DNA from: Marinobacter confluentis | Lineage (GTDB): Bacteria; Pseudomonadota; Gammaproteobacteria; Pseudomonadales; Oleiphilaceae | Direction of reading: 5' to 3' | Length of the DNA stretch: 64,000 nucleotides | Assembly: GCF_004785685.1 (NCBI RefSeq) | Contig: NZ_SRPF01000001.1 | Span: forward strand, 496,001 to 560,000 | Notes under the pieces: generated by a model | The model's database searches: none | What the model was told of the DNA's origin: nothing | Seen by the model: only the letters and a program-made list of their open reading frames with translations | In this document: positions 19,048 to 27,780 of the stretch, piece by piece | Layout: every line of letters begins with the position of its first letter | How positions within the stretch are numbered: the stretch's first letter is position 1 | Translations under genes and position numbers: made by a program

Positions 19048-19311
19048 GTGGTTGATCGTTCAAATGACAGTTCAGGCAAGCAGACCTGGGATGGCGAGCT
19101 GGATGCCCGGGGCCTTTTCTGCCCGGAACCGGTGATGTTGCTGCATAACCGGATAGAAGAAATCCGGGAAGGCCAGGTGCTGAAAGTGATTGCGACCGAT
19201 CCGTCGACCACTCGGGATATTCCGCGCTTCTGTCAGTTCCTGAACCATCAGTTGCTGGAAAGCCTGGAACAGGACGGGAAATTCGTCTATTTCATACGCC
19301 GGGGGGCGTGA
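19048..19311 (+). CDS. tusA: Sulphur carrier protein TusA
   Basis: Sulphur-relay protein that takes persulphide sulphur from a cysteine desulphurase and passes it on for tRNA 2-thiouridine synthesis. The motif LDARGLFCPEPVMLL has the conserved CPxP cysteine, and TDPSTTRDIPRFC matches the family's second motif. The GTG start at 19048 is well supported by GGAGG six to seven nt upstream. At 87 residues it is slightly longer than E. coli TusA (81). Its target system fits mnmA at 36.4 kb. It overlaps the convergent dsbD by 20 bp. Confidence 0.9.
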   Translation: MVDRSNDSSGKQTWDGELDARGLFCPEPVMLLHNRIEEIREGQVLKVIATDPSTTRDIPRFCQFLNHQLLESLEQDGKFVYFIRRGA

Positions 19312-21187
19312 TCTTTCCCAGGTGGCTGAGGAACTGATCCCGGTCCATCTCGCCCAATACCCGGGCATTGGCCAGTTCATTACCATTGGTGCCGTAGAAC
19401 AGGATAGCCGGCGGGCCGAACAGCCCCAGCTCCTCCAGCATGGCCTGCTGTTCCGGGGTATTGTCGGTCATATCAAGTTGCAGCAGAACATAGGGTTCCA
19501 GTGCCCGAGTCACCTGCGGGTCACTGAACACATTGCGCTCCATGACCTTGCAGGAGATGCACCAGTCGGCGTAGAAATCCAGAACCACCGGGCTGTTGCT
19601 GCGGCTGGCCAGCCGCATCTGCTCGCGGATCTCCGCCGGGGATTCCACCCTGACGAATTCAGCATGGGCTGGATTGGCCTGTGGCGCGCCCGTGGCAATG
19701 GAGCGGGAAGCCATCAGGGGATCCAGCGGTCGCAGCGGATCGTTTGCGCCGGTCACCGCGCCGGTGAGAAGCGCCAGGCCGTAGGCAAACATGATCAGTC
19801 CAAACCCTTTGCGGGTGCGTTCCCAACCAGCTTTCGCAGCGTCAAAAGCGCCCAGCTGGACACCGGTGATGGCAACCAGCAGGCCCCACAGGCTCAGCGC
19901 CAGCCAGGACGGCACCAGGCGCTCGACCAGCCAGATCGCTACTGCCAACAGCATGACTCCGTAGAAAGCCTTGACCACGTTCATCCAGGGACCGGTTGAA
20001 GGCAATAATTTGCGCCCGCCCACAGCAACGAGGATCAGCGGGATGCCCATGCCGATACCAAGCGAGAACAGGGCCACGCCGCCGACAACCGCATCCTGGG
20101 TTGTGCTGATATAAAGCAGGCTGCCGGCCAGAGGTGCTGATACGCAAGGCGAGACAATCAGCGCCGAGAGGGCTCCGATGCCGAAAATACTGAACAGCCG
20201 GGTACCTGTGAGCTTCTGGCTGGCATCGCTGAGAGGGTCGCGAATAAACCGCGGCAACTGAATTTCGAAAAGATTGAACATGGACAGTGCGAAGACCACA
20301 AAGAGCCCCGCGAACACGCCCAGAACCCAGGGCGACTGCAGCTGAGCCTGAAGATTGAAGCTGGCCCCCAATAGACCGGTGATCACACCGGCAGCAGCAT
20401 AGGTCAATGCCATACCCAGCACATAGCTGATTGACAGTAGCAGCGCGTGGCCAGTCGAGCTGGTGTTCCGTCCCGACACCAGCGAGGAGATGATCGGCAC
20501 CATCGGCAATACGCAGGGTGTGAAGGTCAGCCCCAGGCCCAGTAGCAGGAACAGGCCGGCAATCACCAGGGTAGACTGCTGGGCCAGAAACCCTGCGAGT
20601 CCGGTCGCGGTAGAGGTGTCCTGGCTTGCACCGGTCCCGGAAGAGGCCGGATTTGCGGTTCTGCTATCGCCGGGGTTCGCGCCGTCGGCGTTGGCGTAAT
20701 AAAGTACGTCCCGGGTCTGCGGTGGGTAACACAGTCCCGCTTTGGCGCAGCCCTGATAGGTGACTTCCAGCTCCGCCTCGCGGACGCCCGGTGGCAGGGT
20801 CACGGGCACTTTCGCCTGGACCGGGTCGTAGAAAACCGTGACCTTGCCGAAATAGTCGTCCTCGGTATCGGTGCCACGGTAAGAGAACCGGGGCTCGCCC
20901 AGATCAACTCCGTCTGTCTTGCTGGTGATTCCGACCCGGCCCTGATAAAGGTAGTGTTCTGGCGCTATATCCCAGCTCAGAACAACGCCGTCGTCTTGAT
21001 TGCTGAAGGAAAAAGGCAGGGCTTCGTCTACCGGCAGAAAATCCGGGCCGCCGCCGAAAATTGAACCTGAACTCTGGCCATGGCCGGCGACAGGAAAGCC
21101 CGTCAGGACTGCCAGTAACAGCAGGTATCGCAGCACCGCTCTGGCAGGGGAGACCGTCTGCGTTGGAAATTTGCCTTGCTTCATCAA
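19292..21187 (-). CDS. dsbD: Thiol:disulfide interchange protein DsbD
   Basis: Carries electrons from cytosolic thioredoxin across the inner membrane to periplasmic thiol proteins. A signal peptide (cleavage near GHG) is followed by the N-terminal alpha domain with cysteines 147 and 153 (CAKAGLC), then eight membrane helices. The redox cysteines of the helices lie in TFTPCVLPMVP (Cys225) and IVSPCVSAPLAG. A C-terminal thioredoxin-like gamma domain has CISC at 543-546 in DWCISCKVMERNV. All six redox cysteines are present. It may also support cytochrome c maturation for the cbb3 oxidase in this window. ATG at 21187; ATG 21184 is equivalent. Confidence 0.94.
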   Translation of the reverse strand: MMKQGKFPTQTVSPARAVLRYLLLLAVLTGFPVAGHGQSSGSIFGGGPDFLPVDEALPFSFSNQDDGVVLSWDIAPEHYLYQGRVGITSKTDGVDLGEPRFSYRGTDTEDDYFGKVTVFYDPVQAKVPVTLPPGVREAELEVTYQGCAKAGLCYPPQTRDVLYYANADGANPGDSRTANPASSGTGASQDTSTATGLAGFLAQQSTLVIAGLFLLLGLGLTFTPCVLPMVPIISSLVSGRNTSSTGHALLLSISYVLGMALTYAAAGVITGLLGASFNLQAQLQSPWVLGVFAGLFVVFALSMFNLFEIQLPRFIRDPLSDASQKLTGTRLFSIFGIGALSALIVSPCVSAPLAGSLLYISTTQDAVVGGVALFSLGIGMGIPLILVAVGGRKLLPSTGPWMNVVKAFYGVMLLAVAIWLVERLVPSWLALSLWGLLVAITGVQLGAFDAAKAGWERTRKGFGLIMFAYGLALLTGAVTGANDPLRPLDPLMASRSIATGAPQANPAHAEFVRVESPAEIREQMRLASRSNSPVVLDFYADWCISCKVMERNVFSDPQVTRALEPYVLLQLDMTDNTPEQQAMLEELGLFGPPAILFYGTNGNELANARVLGEMDRDQFLSHLGKITPPGV

Positions 21188-21336
21188 TAAGGTACCGGTT
21201 CCGGATCTCTGTGAATGCCTTTTCAGCCAGCGACACTGTGATTTGCGTCAGGGTTTGCAGGCCGCCTATGGACTCGTTTTAGCCACTGAAGTTCCCTCTG
21301 GCATTAAAGCCACGAAAGTCGCACAATGGCCGTCCC

Positions 21337-21915
21337 ATGACGCACGACCCGAATGATCTTATCATGCTGTTCAATGACCTGTTCCGTGAGCCTTATCGGA
21401 CAGTTCTGGTCAAAGGCGGCGCCGAACCTGAGTACTTGCCCGCAGATAATGCTGATGGCTTTGCCCAGATTATCTTTGCTCACGACTATTATGCCAGTGC
21501 TTTGCATGAAATCAGCCACTGGTGTATCGCAGGTGAGCAGCGGCGCACACTCCGGGACTATGGCTATTGGTATTGCCCCGACGGGCGCAGCCGCCAGCAG
21601 CAACAGGAATTCGAGGCAGTCGAGGTCAGGCCACAGGCTCTGGAATGGTTATTTTCGGTGGCAGCCGGTTCGCGGTTTCATATCAGCGTGGACAACCTGT
21701 CCGGTGACGGCGGGGTGGATGAGGTTGTGTTCCGGAACCGCGTCCGGAACCAGGCAGAAGCGTATCTGGTTCATGGTATGCCCCGGCGGGCGCAGCGATT
21801 TTTTAACGCGCTCGGGACATTTTATGGAGCACCAGAAGATTTCCGCGTTGCCTGGAACAGAGAAACCGGCCGGGCGGAAACACAGTGGTTCGAGACAGAC
21901 ACAGAGGTAAGTTAA
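21337..21915 (+). CDS. epmC: Elongation factor P hydroxylase EpmC
   Basis: EpmC (YfcM) family enzyme that hydroxylates the modified lysine of EF-P. The metal-binding HEISH (57-61) lies in YASALHEISHW, and a later Glu-rich helix (QQQEFEAVEVRP) supplies the probable further ligand. The C-terminal half has FHISVDNLSGD and RAQRFFNAL, typical of the family. 192 residues, full length. EpmA and EpmB are not in this window. It is followed after 6 nt by the rhlB-type gene, so the two may be cotranscribed. Confidence 0.88.
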   Translation: MTHDPNDLIMLFNDLFREPYRTVLVKGGAEPEYLPADNADGFAQIIFAHDYYASALHEISHWCIAGEQRRTLRDYGYWYCPDGRSRQQQQEFEAVEVRPQALEWLFSVAAGSRFHISVDNLSGDGGVDEVVFRNRVRNQAEAYLVHGMPRRAQRFFNALGTFYGAPEDFRVAWNRETGRAETQWFETDTEVS

Positions 21916-21921
21916 GCGGCT

Positions 21922-23265
21922 ATGACATTCGAGACGACATCCGAGACGACACCCGGGATAGCACCAGATACCGCACCGGGAACGACACATGAAACTCCGG
22001 AAGCCAGCAAAACCCTGTTCAAGGATCTGAATCTGGACCAGCGTGTGCTTGATGCCATCACCGACATCGGCTTCAAGTACTGCACACCCATTCAGGCCGA
22101 AACACTGCCTTTTACCCTCGCCTGCCAGGACCTGATTGGCCAGGCCCAGACCGGCACTGGCAAAACGGCGGCTTTTCTGATTACTGCGATTCAGAGCATG
22201 CTGGAAACACCCATCCCGGAGCAGGAGCGTTTTGCCTCCGAGCCACGGGTGCTGGCGTTGGCGCCTACCCGGGAACTGGCCATGCAGATCGCCAAGGACG
22301 CCGAAGAGCTCTGTGGCTACACCGGCCATAACGTGGTCACGGTCGTTGGTGGCATGAATTACGATAAACAGCGTGACCAGCTGCAGAACGAAATCGTCGA
22401 CATCCTGGTGGCAACGCCGGGCCGACTGATTGATTTCCTTGGCTCGCAGGACGTGTTTCTGGACCAGCTGGACATACTGATCCTGGATGAGGCCGACCGC
22501 ATGCTCGACATGGGTTTCATTCCGGACGTCAAGCGCATCATCCGCAAGTGCACTCCCAAGGAAGACCGTCAGACCCTGCTGTTCAGTGCCACCTTTAATC
22601 AGGACGTGCTGAACCTGGCTTCCATGTGGACCCGCAACGCCGAGTTTGTGGAAATCGAGCCGGAGCAGAAAACGGCAGAACGGGTAGAGCAGACGGTTTA
22701 CCTGGTGGGTGAGGACGAGAAACTGCCCGTTCTGGTGAATTACCTGAAAAGGCCGGAGGTGGAAAAAGCCCTGGTGTTCGCCAACCGCCGTGACCAGTGC
22801 CGCGATCTGGATGAGGACCTGCGAAACCAGGGGGTCAAGGTTGCGCTGATGTCCGGCGAAATTGCCCAGAACAAACGGCTGAAAACCCTTGAGCAGTTTA
22901 AGCAGGGCAGCATCCAGGTTCTGGTGGCAACGGACGTCGCCGGCCGCGGTATCCACGTTAACGGTGTTACCCATGTGTTCAACTACAACCTGCCCGATAA
23001 CGCCGAGGACTACGTTCACCGTATCGGGCGTACAGGGCGGGCGGGTAAAACCGGCGTGTCTGTCAGTTTTGCCAGTGAAGACGACGCCTTCTCACTGCCG
23101 TCCATTGAATCCTATATCAGCCAGAAGCTGAGAACCGCAGTGCCCGACGAATCCCTGATGGCGGAAATGGACAAGCCGCCCATCACCCGGAAACGGGGCC
23201 GCCGTCCGCCGCAGGGCGGTCGAAGCCAGGGCTCGCGCACTGGCGGACAGCGACAGCGCAGATAA
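21922..23265 (+). CDS. rhlB: DEAD-box RNA helicase, RhlB type
   Basis: ATP-dependent RNA helicase; RhlB unwinds structured RNA for the degradosome. Motifs in order: the Q motif with FKDLNLDQRV and GFKYCTPIQAE, Walker A AQTGTGKT, PTRELA, TPGRLIDF, DEAD in ILDEADRML, SAT in LFSATF, ATDVAGRGIH and HRIGRTGRAG. The core is close to RhlB by eye. A Thr/Glu/Pro-rich N-terminal extension of ~28 residues and a short Arg/Gly-rich tail (RRPPQGGRSQGSRTGGQRQ) flank it, the tail probably binding RNA. 447 residues. The ATG is at 21922, 6 nt after epmC. Confidence 0.85.
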   Translation: MTFETTSETTPGIAPDTAPGTTHETPEASKTLFKDLNLDQRVLDAITDIGFKYCTPIQAETLPFTLACQDLIGQAQTGTGKTAAFLITAIQSMLETPIPEQERFASEPRVLALAPTRELAMQIAKDAEELCGYTGHNVVTVVGGMNYDKQRDQLQNEIVDILVATPGRLIDFLGSQDVFLDQLDILILDEADRMLDMGFIPDVKRIIRKCTPKEDRQTLLFSATFNQDVLNLASMWTRNAEFVEIEPEQKTAERVEQTVYLVGEDEKLPVLVNYLKRPEVEKALVFANRRDQCRDLDEDLRNQGVKVALMSGEIAQNKRLKTLEQFKQGSIQVLVATDVAGRGIHVNGVTHVFNYNLPDNAEDYVHRIGRTGRAGKTGVSVSFASEDDAFSLPSIESYISQKLRTAVPDESLMAEMDKPPITRKRGRRPPQGGRSQGSRTGGQRQRR

Positions 23266-23286
23266 AACAGGCCGGATACCAGCACT

Positions 23287-24444
23287 ATGCTTATCGTAGC
23301 GGACGAAAATATTCCCTTACTGGATTCCTTTTTTGGTGACATCGGTGATATCCGCCAGGTGCCCGGCAGAACCATGTCGGCCACGGATGTCCAGGATGCC
23401 GACATTCTTCTGGTGCGTTCGGTCACCCGGGTCAATCAGGAACTGCTGGCAAACAGCCGTGTCCGTTTCGTGGGTACCTGCACCATTGGCACTGACCATA
23501 TTGACCAGCAATGGCTGGAGTCCGCCGGCATCAGCTTCGCGGCGGCTCCGGGCTGTAACGCCAACAGTGTGGCTGAGTATGTGTTGTCGGTTATCTCCCT
23601 GAGGGCGGAAAAACTGTGTGAAGATGACTGGACCCGCCTGAGTGTCGGCATCGTAGGTGCCGGCAATGTCGGTGGCGAACTGGCCCATAAGCTGGAACGC
23701 CTCGGGTTTGATGTTGTGATCTGTGATCCGCCGAGGGCCGAGCAGAGCGAGGAAGAAGATGCCAAAAATTTCGCCAGCCTGGATGAAGCACTGAAGTGCG
23801 ATGTGGTGACCCTTCACACCCCACTGGTCCAGGAGGGAGACCATCCCACCTACCATCTGCTGGATGCATCGCGGCTGGCAGCATTGACGGCTGATCAGCT
23901 ACTGATCAACACCAGTCGTGGCGAGGTGATCGATTCCGCTGCGCTGGTTGAGCGGCTGGCCGAAGCAAATCCTCCGACAGTGGTCCTGGATGTTTGGGAG
24001 CATGAGCCCAGAATCAACCCGGAACTGGTAGAACAGGCCTGGATCGCGACACCGCATGTCGCTGGCTACAGCCTTGAAGGTAAAGTGCAGGGCAGTGAAA
24101 TGATCTATCAGGCGCTAAGCCAGTATCTTGGCCTGCCAGCGCGCAAGAAATCCGGTCAGTTTCTGCCGGAGCCTGCTTTAAGCAAACTGTCCTTTACCAG
24201 CGCTGCCAGTGAAATGGACGCCGCCCGGGTGGCTATCCGCTCCTGCTGTGACCCGAGGCGGGATGATGCCAGGCTTCGGCATAGCCTGGGCATGTCGTCG
24301 GATGAGCGAGGCCAGGCATTCGACCGCTTGCGTCGCCAGTACCCGGTGCGGCGGGAGTTTTCCAGCCTGAAAATTCAGCTCAAGGGCACCAGCAAGTCGG
24401 CCCAGGACACCTTCCGCGCCCTGGGCTTCAAGATCAAACTCTGA
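23287..24444 (+). CDS. pdxB: Erythronate-4-phosphate dehydrogenase PdxB
   Basis: NAD-dependent 2-hydroxyacid dehydrogenase that oxidises 4-phosphoerythronate in pyridoxal phosphate synthesis. The N terminus MLIVADENIPLLDSFF is typical of PdxB. GCNANSVAEYV precedes the Rossmann motif GIVGAGNVGGEL near residue 123, and the catalytic region includes LINTSRGEVID and WEHEPRIN, with His in TPHVAGYSLEGK. The PdxB-specific C-terminal dimerisation domain of ~100 residues is present (385 residues in total). It follows the helicase by 21 nt and is convergent with htpX, 18 nt away. Confidence 0.94.
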   Translation: MLIVADENIPLLDSFFGDIGDIRQVPGRTMSATDVQDADILLVRSVTRVNQELLANSRVRFVGTCTIGTDHIDQQWLESAGISFAAAPGCNANSVAEYVLSVISLRAEKLCEDDWTRLSVGIVGAGNVGGELAHKLERLGFDVVICDPPRAEQSEEEDAKNFASLDEALKCDVVTLHTPLVQEGDHPTYHLLDASRLAALTADQLLINTSRGEVIDSAALVERLAEANPPTVVLDVWEHEPRINPELVEQAWIATPHVAGYSLEGKVQGSEMIYQALSQYLGLPARKKSGQFLPEPALSKLSFTSAASEMDAARVAIRSCCDPRRDDARLRHSLGMSSDERGQAFDRLRRQYPVRREFSSLKIQLKGTSKSAQDTFRALGFKIKL

Positions 24445-24462
24445 TGGGTTCGCGGATACCGC

Positions 24463-25344
24463 TCAGAGCTGTGCCCTGGTCAGCGCGTCAATCCGGTCCT
24501 CCAGAGGCGGGTGGGTCATGAACAGTGCGCTCAGGCCACCCCGCGCGCCCCGGTTAATGCCGAACGCCTGAAGGGTGTCCGGCATCTGATCGGGGACTTC
24601 GCTTTCCTGTTTCAGTCTTTGTAAAGCACTGATCATGGCGCCGCGCCCGGCGAGCTGGGCACCGGCGATATCGGCCCGGAATTCCCGGCGGCGGGAGAAC
24701 CAGAATACGATGGTGCTGGCGAGAATACCCAGAACGATTTCCGCGATGATGCTCACTACAAAAAAGCCGATACCGTGGCCGCTTTCATTGCGGAACACCA
24801 CCCGGTCTACCAGCGAGCCGATCACCCGCGAAGCAAAGATCACGAAGGTGTTCACCACCCCCTGAATCAGCGCCAGGGTGACCATATCGCCATTGGCCAC
24901 ATGGCCAATTTCGTGGCCCAGAACCGCGCGAATCTCATCCTTGTTGAATCTGGAGAGCAGCCCTTCGCTGACAGCGACCAGGGCGTCATTCTTATTCCAG
25001 CCGGTGGCGAAGGCATTGGACTGACTGGCGGGAAAAATGGCCACTTCCGGCATGCCGATACCCGCGTTTTTGGCCAATTGTGCCACTGTGTCCACCAGCC
25101 AGCGTTCAGCGGGCGTTCTCGGTGACTCGATCACCCGGGCCTTGGTGCTCCATTTTGCCATCCTCTTGGAGATCAGCAGGGAGATGATTGACCCGGCAAA
25201 ACCGAATACGGCGGCGAACGCCAGCAGCGAACCATACTGGATGCCATTCTGGGCCAGATAAGAGTCGACACCCAGCAGCCTGAGCGTCACGCTGGCAATC
25301 AGGATAACCGCGAGGTTGGTGCCAAAAAACAACAGAAGTCTCAT
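24463..25344 (-). CDS. htpX: Membrane zinc metalloprotease HtpX
   Basis: Inner-membrane M48 protease that degrades damaged membrane proteins under envelope or heat stress. Two helices at the N terminus (about 1-22 and 35-58) and two more after the active site are visible. The zinc motif HEIGH is at 144-148 in [13 protein letters not shown], and a Glu ligand probably lies in [10 protein letters not shown]. 293 residues, as in E. coli. A promoter candidate with both sigma-70 and sigma-32 character lies 57-84 nt upstream. Confidence 0.94.
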   Translation of the reverse strand: MRLLLFFGTNLAVILIASVTLRLLGVDSYLAQNGIQYGSLLAFAAVFGFAGSIISLLISKRMAKWSTKARVIESPRTPAERWLVDTVAQLAKNAGIGMPEVAIFPASQSNAFATGWNKNDALVAVSEGLLSRFNKDEIRAVLGHEIGHVANGDMVTLALIQGVVNTFVIFASRVIGSLVDRVVFRNESGHGIGFFVVSIIAEIVLGILASTIVFWFSRRREFRADIAGAQLAGRGAMISALQRLKQESEVPDQMPDTLQAFGINRGARGGLSALFMTHPPLEDRIDALTRAQL

Positions 25345-25400
25345 GCTAAGCCTCAGTATTGATGAACGGACGGGCCGGTTTGATAACGGTTTCTGAAGCT

Positions 25401-25428
25401 TTTATACGGTCTGAAAGGCCAGGATCAA
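25401..25428 (-). promoter_or_regulatory. Predicted htpX promoter, sigma-70 and possibly sigma-32
   Basis: On the minus strand TTGATC (25428-25423) is followed after 16 nt by TATAAA (25406-25401), a fair sigma-70 promoter. Shifted slightly, CTTGAT-N14-CCGTATAA resembles the heat-shock consensus CTTGAA / CCCCATNT. htpX is a sigma-32 gene in E. coli, so dual control is plausible. The leader would be about 50 nt. Confidence 0.45.
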
Positions 25429-25443
25429 GAGGCTTACACCAAT

Positions 25444-25893
25444 TTAATGATCCCGGAAAAACACCGATTGCATCACCTGGCTGATTCGGGCGGAACTGCC
25501 GCTTTTCAGCGCATCGCGAATCAGATGGATATGAGTTGACAGGTCGCTGCGCACCGCGGGAGGCAGGTTCGGGTCTGGTTCCGGGGGTGGGGGTTCGATG
25601 GCTGGGTCTGCCGGGGCGCTGAGGCGTATAAACGCTTTACGGGTCAGCACCGCCTGATCCAGGGCTTCCTGGCGGATGGTGTCTACGTAACGCAGAAACC
25701 CTTCCTCCGCGAGCCACAGCAGCGCGCCGAAGCAGGCCATATGACGCTTGCTGTGCAGGCCGAAGTCATCAGGATCATCGGGGCCGGCAATGTCCTCTAC
25801 AAAAAGATTCACCCTCCGCGGAAAGGCGCCATAAAGCTGCACCAGTGTTACGGCGGTGTCCTTGTAGAATTCCTCGATATGAATGTCTGCCAT
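25444..25893 (-). CDS. Conserved hypothetical protein, 149 residues
   Basis: I do not recognise a named family. The first ~90 residues are helical and include LVQLYGAFPRRVNLFVEDI, KRHMACFGALLWLAEEGFLRY and ALDQAVLTRKAFIRL, which could form a winged-helix-like or other compact helical fold. A proline-rich linker (about 94-110) follows, then a final helix pair. No signal peptide or membrane helix is seen. It starts 10 nt after the alaA stop on the same strand, so it is probably cotranscribed with alaA. Confidence 0.6.
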   Translation of the reverse strand: MADIHIEEFYKDTAVTLVQLYGAFPRRVNLFVEDIAGPDDPDDFGLHSKRHMACFGALLWLAEEGFLRYVDTIRQEALDQAVLTRKAFIRLSAPADPAIEPPPPEPDPNLPPAVRSDLSTHIHLIRDALKSGSSARISQVMQSVFFRDH

Positions 25894-25903
25894 AGCGCCT
25901 CCG

Positions 25904-27118
25904 TCAGACCCGATAGGAGGCCAGGAAGTGGGCCAGGCGTTTCATGGCATCTTCCAGGGCATCTTCCCGGGGCAGGAAGACCACCCGCAGATGCTGTTTG
26001 TCATCGATGTTGAATGCGGAACCCTGAACCAGAAGAATCCGCTCCTGGATCAGTAGATCCAGCACCAGCTTTTCGTCGTTCTGGATGGGGAAGCGCTTGG
26101 GATCCAGGCGGGGAAACATATACAGCGCCCCTTTGGGTTTGACGCAGCTGACGCCCGGAATGTCATTCAGCAGGTTGAAGGCGGTTTCACGCTGCTCGTA
26201 AAGCCTGCCGCCGGGGGCAACCAGATCATCAATGGACTGGTAGCCACCCAGGGCTGTCTGGATCGCCAGCTGAGCCGGAACGTTGGCGCAGAGCCGCATA
26301 TTGGACAGCATTTCAATGCCTTCGATCAGGTCCTGTGCGCGGTGCTTGGCGCCGCTGATGATCATCCAGCCAGAGCGATAGCCCGCCGCCCGATAATTTT
26401 TGGACAGCCCGTTGAAGGTAAAGAAAAGAACGTCGTCCGCCAGTGAGGCCGTGGGAATATGCTGGGTGCCGTCGTAAAGAATCTTGTCGTAGATCTCGTC
26501 TGACAAAACAATCAGGTTGTGCTGGCGAGCCAGTTCGATGACCTGTTCCAGAAGCTCTTTCGAGTAGACTGCGCCGGTGGGATTGTTCGGGTTGATCAGG
26601 ACAATGGCCCGGGTACGGCGGGTGATTTTTTTCTTGATGTCGTCAATGTCCGGAAACCAGTCCTGCTGTTCGTCGCAGCGGTAGTGCACAGGCTTGCCGC
26701 TGGATAGCGTGACGGCAGCTGTCCAGAGAGGGTAATCCGGTGCCGGTATCAGCACTTCATCCCCAGTGTTCAGCATGGCCTGCATGGACATGACGATCAT
26801 TTCGCTGACGCCGTTGCCCAGGAAAATATCGTCGATGTCGACCTTGTCGATGCCGATCTGCTGACAGTAGTGCATCACCGCCTTACGGGCAGAGAATAGC
26901 CCTTTGGACTCTACATAGCCCTGGGCCAGCGGCATGTTATAGATCACGTCCTGCTGGATTTCCTCGGGAACGTCCAGATCAAAGGCTGCCGGGTTACCGA
27001 TGTTGAGCTTCAGAACCCGGTGGCCTTCTTCTTCAAGGCGACGGGCTTCACGCAGAACCACGCCGCGTATCTCGTAGCACACGTTGTCCAGCTTGGCGGA
27101 TTTCAGGTAGTTCTGCAT
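25904..27118 (-). CDS. alaA: Alanine-synthesising aminotransferase AlaA
   Basis: PLP-dependent class I/II aminotransferase that makes alanine from pyruvate and glutamate. It is very close to E. coli AlaA along its length: KLDNVCYEIRG at the N terminus, LKLNIGNPAAF, PAPDYPLWTAAV, NPNNPTGAVYS, and the PLP lysine in TFNGLSKNYRAAGY. Substrate-binding Arg is probably in the C-terminal LRVVFLPRED. I chose ATG 27118 (404 residues). A longer frame to 27235 is excluded because it crosses a good promoter and its extra residues do not fit the family. Confidence 0.92.
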   Translation of the reverse strand: MQNYLKSAKLDNVCYEIRGVVLREARRLEEEGHRVLKLNIGNPAAFDLDVPEEIQQDVIYNMPLAQGYVESKGLFSARKAVMHYCQQIGIDKVDIDDIFLGNGVSEMIVMSMQAMLNTGDEVLIPAPDYPLWTAAVTLSSGKPVHYRCDEQQDWFPDIDDIKKKITRRTRAIVLINPNNPTGAVYSKELLEQVIELARQHNLIVLSDEIYDKILYDGTQHIPTASLADDVLFFTFNGLSKNYRAAGYRSGWMIISGAKHRAQDLIEGIEMLSNMRLCANVPAQLAIQTALGGYQSIDDLVAPGGRLYEQRETAFNLLNDIPGVSCVKPKGALYMFPRLDPKRFPIQNDEKLVLDLLIQERILLVQGSAFNIDDKQHLRVVFLPREDALEDAMKRLAHFLASYRV

Positions 27119-27180
27119 AAGCCCGGGTATTCCTTGAAACGGTGTAAGTCGTTGATCTCGCAATTTCTCAGTGAGCCTGT

Positions 27181-27208
27181 ATTCTAGCGGAGCAGAGGCA
27201 TCGCACAA
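27181..27208 (-). promoter_or_regulatory. Predicted alaA promoter
   Basis: TTGTGC (27208-27203) is followed after 16 nt by TAGAAT (27186-27181) on the minus strand. Transcription would begin near 27174, 56 nt before the alaA ATG. The -10 matches 5 of 6 bases; the -35 is weak. Confidence 0.4.
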
Positions 27209-27279
27209 CAGGTCAATTATGATGAATTGTGGCATAGGTGCCCGAATTTGATGCTTTTCATGACCAGAATGGGACGAAA

Positions 27280-27768
27280 ATGGCTGAACAGACTGTCTAC
27301 GATTTCACCGCAACCACCATCAAGGGCGAACCGCAATCACTGGAGGCTTTCCGGGGCAAAGTGTTGCTGATCGTCAATACTGCGAGCAAGTGTGGCTTCA
27401 CGCCCCAGTTTGAGGGCTTGCAGGCGCTATACGCCGACCTGAAGGACCAGGGGCTGGAAGTGCTGGGTTTTCCCTGCAACCAGTTTCGCAACCAGGACCC
27501 GGCCGACGATCAGGCCATCAGCGAATTCTGCAGCCTGAACTACGGCGTCGATTTTCCCATGTTTTCGAAAATTGACGTCAACGGCCCGGACGCCCACCCG
27601 CTATTTCAGTATCTGAAACGGGAGGCCAGAGGTTTGCTGGGGTCGGAAGGTGTCAAGTGGAACTTCACCAAGTTCCTGGTGAACCAGAAAGGTCAGGTGG
27701 TGAACCGTTACCCGCCCACCACCAGGCCTGAAGCCATCCGTGCTGACATCGAGAAGCTGTTGGCATAG
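27280..27768 (+). CDS. Glutathione peroxidase-like thiol peroxidase
   Basis: Reduces hydrogen peroxide or organic hydroperoxides using a cysteine in place of selenocysteine. The active site is [11 protein letters not shown] with Cys38; the conserved Gln is probably in FPCNQF, and the conserved Trp and Asn are in [10 protein letters not shown] second cysteine in FPCNQF is the usual resolving one, so thioredoxin is the likely reductant. 162 residues from ATG 27280, which has GGGACG just upstream; an in-frame GTG at 27238 would add 14 residues atypical of the family. Convergent with the hybrid kinase, 12 nt apart. Confidence 0.9.
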   Translation: MAEQTVYDFTATTIKGEPQSLEAFRGKVLLIVNTASKCGFTPQFEGLQALYADLKDQGLEVLGFPCNQFRNQDPADDQAISEFCSLNYGVDFPMFSKIDVNGPDAHPLFQYLKREARGLLGSEGVKWNFTKFLVNQKGQVVNRYPPTTRPEAIRADIEKLLA

Positions 27769-27780
27769 AGCGATCAGGTG

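Noticed and set aside
21649..23019. 456-codon open frame on the minus strand
   Set aside because: It lies wholly opposite epmC and the RhlB-type helicase, which have full family motifs. It has His/Gln/Val-rich shadow composition and no recognisable domain.
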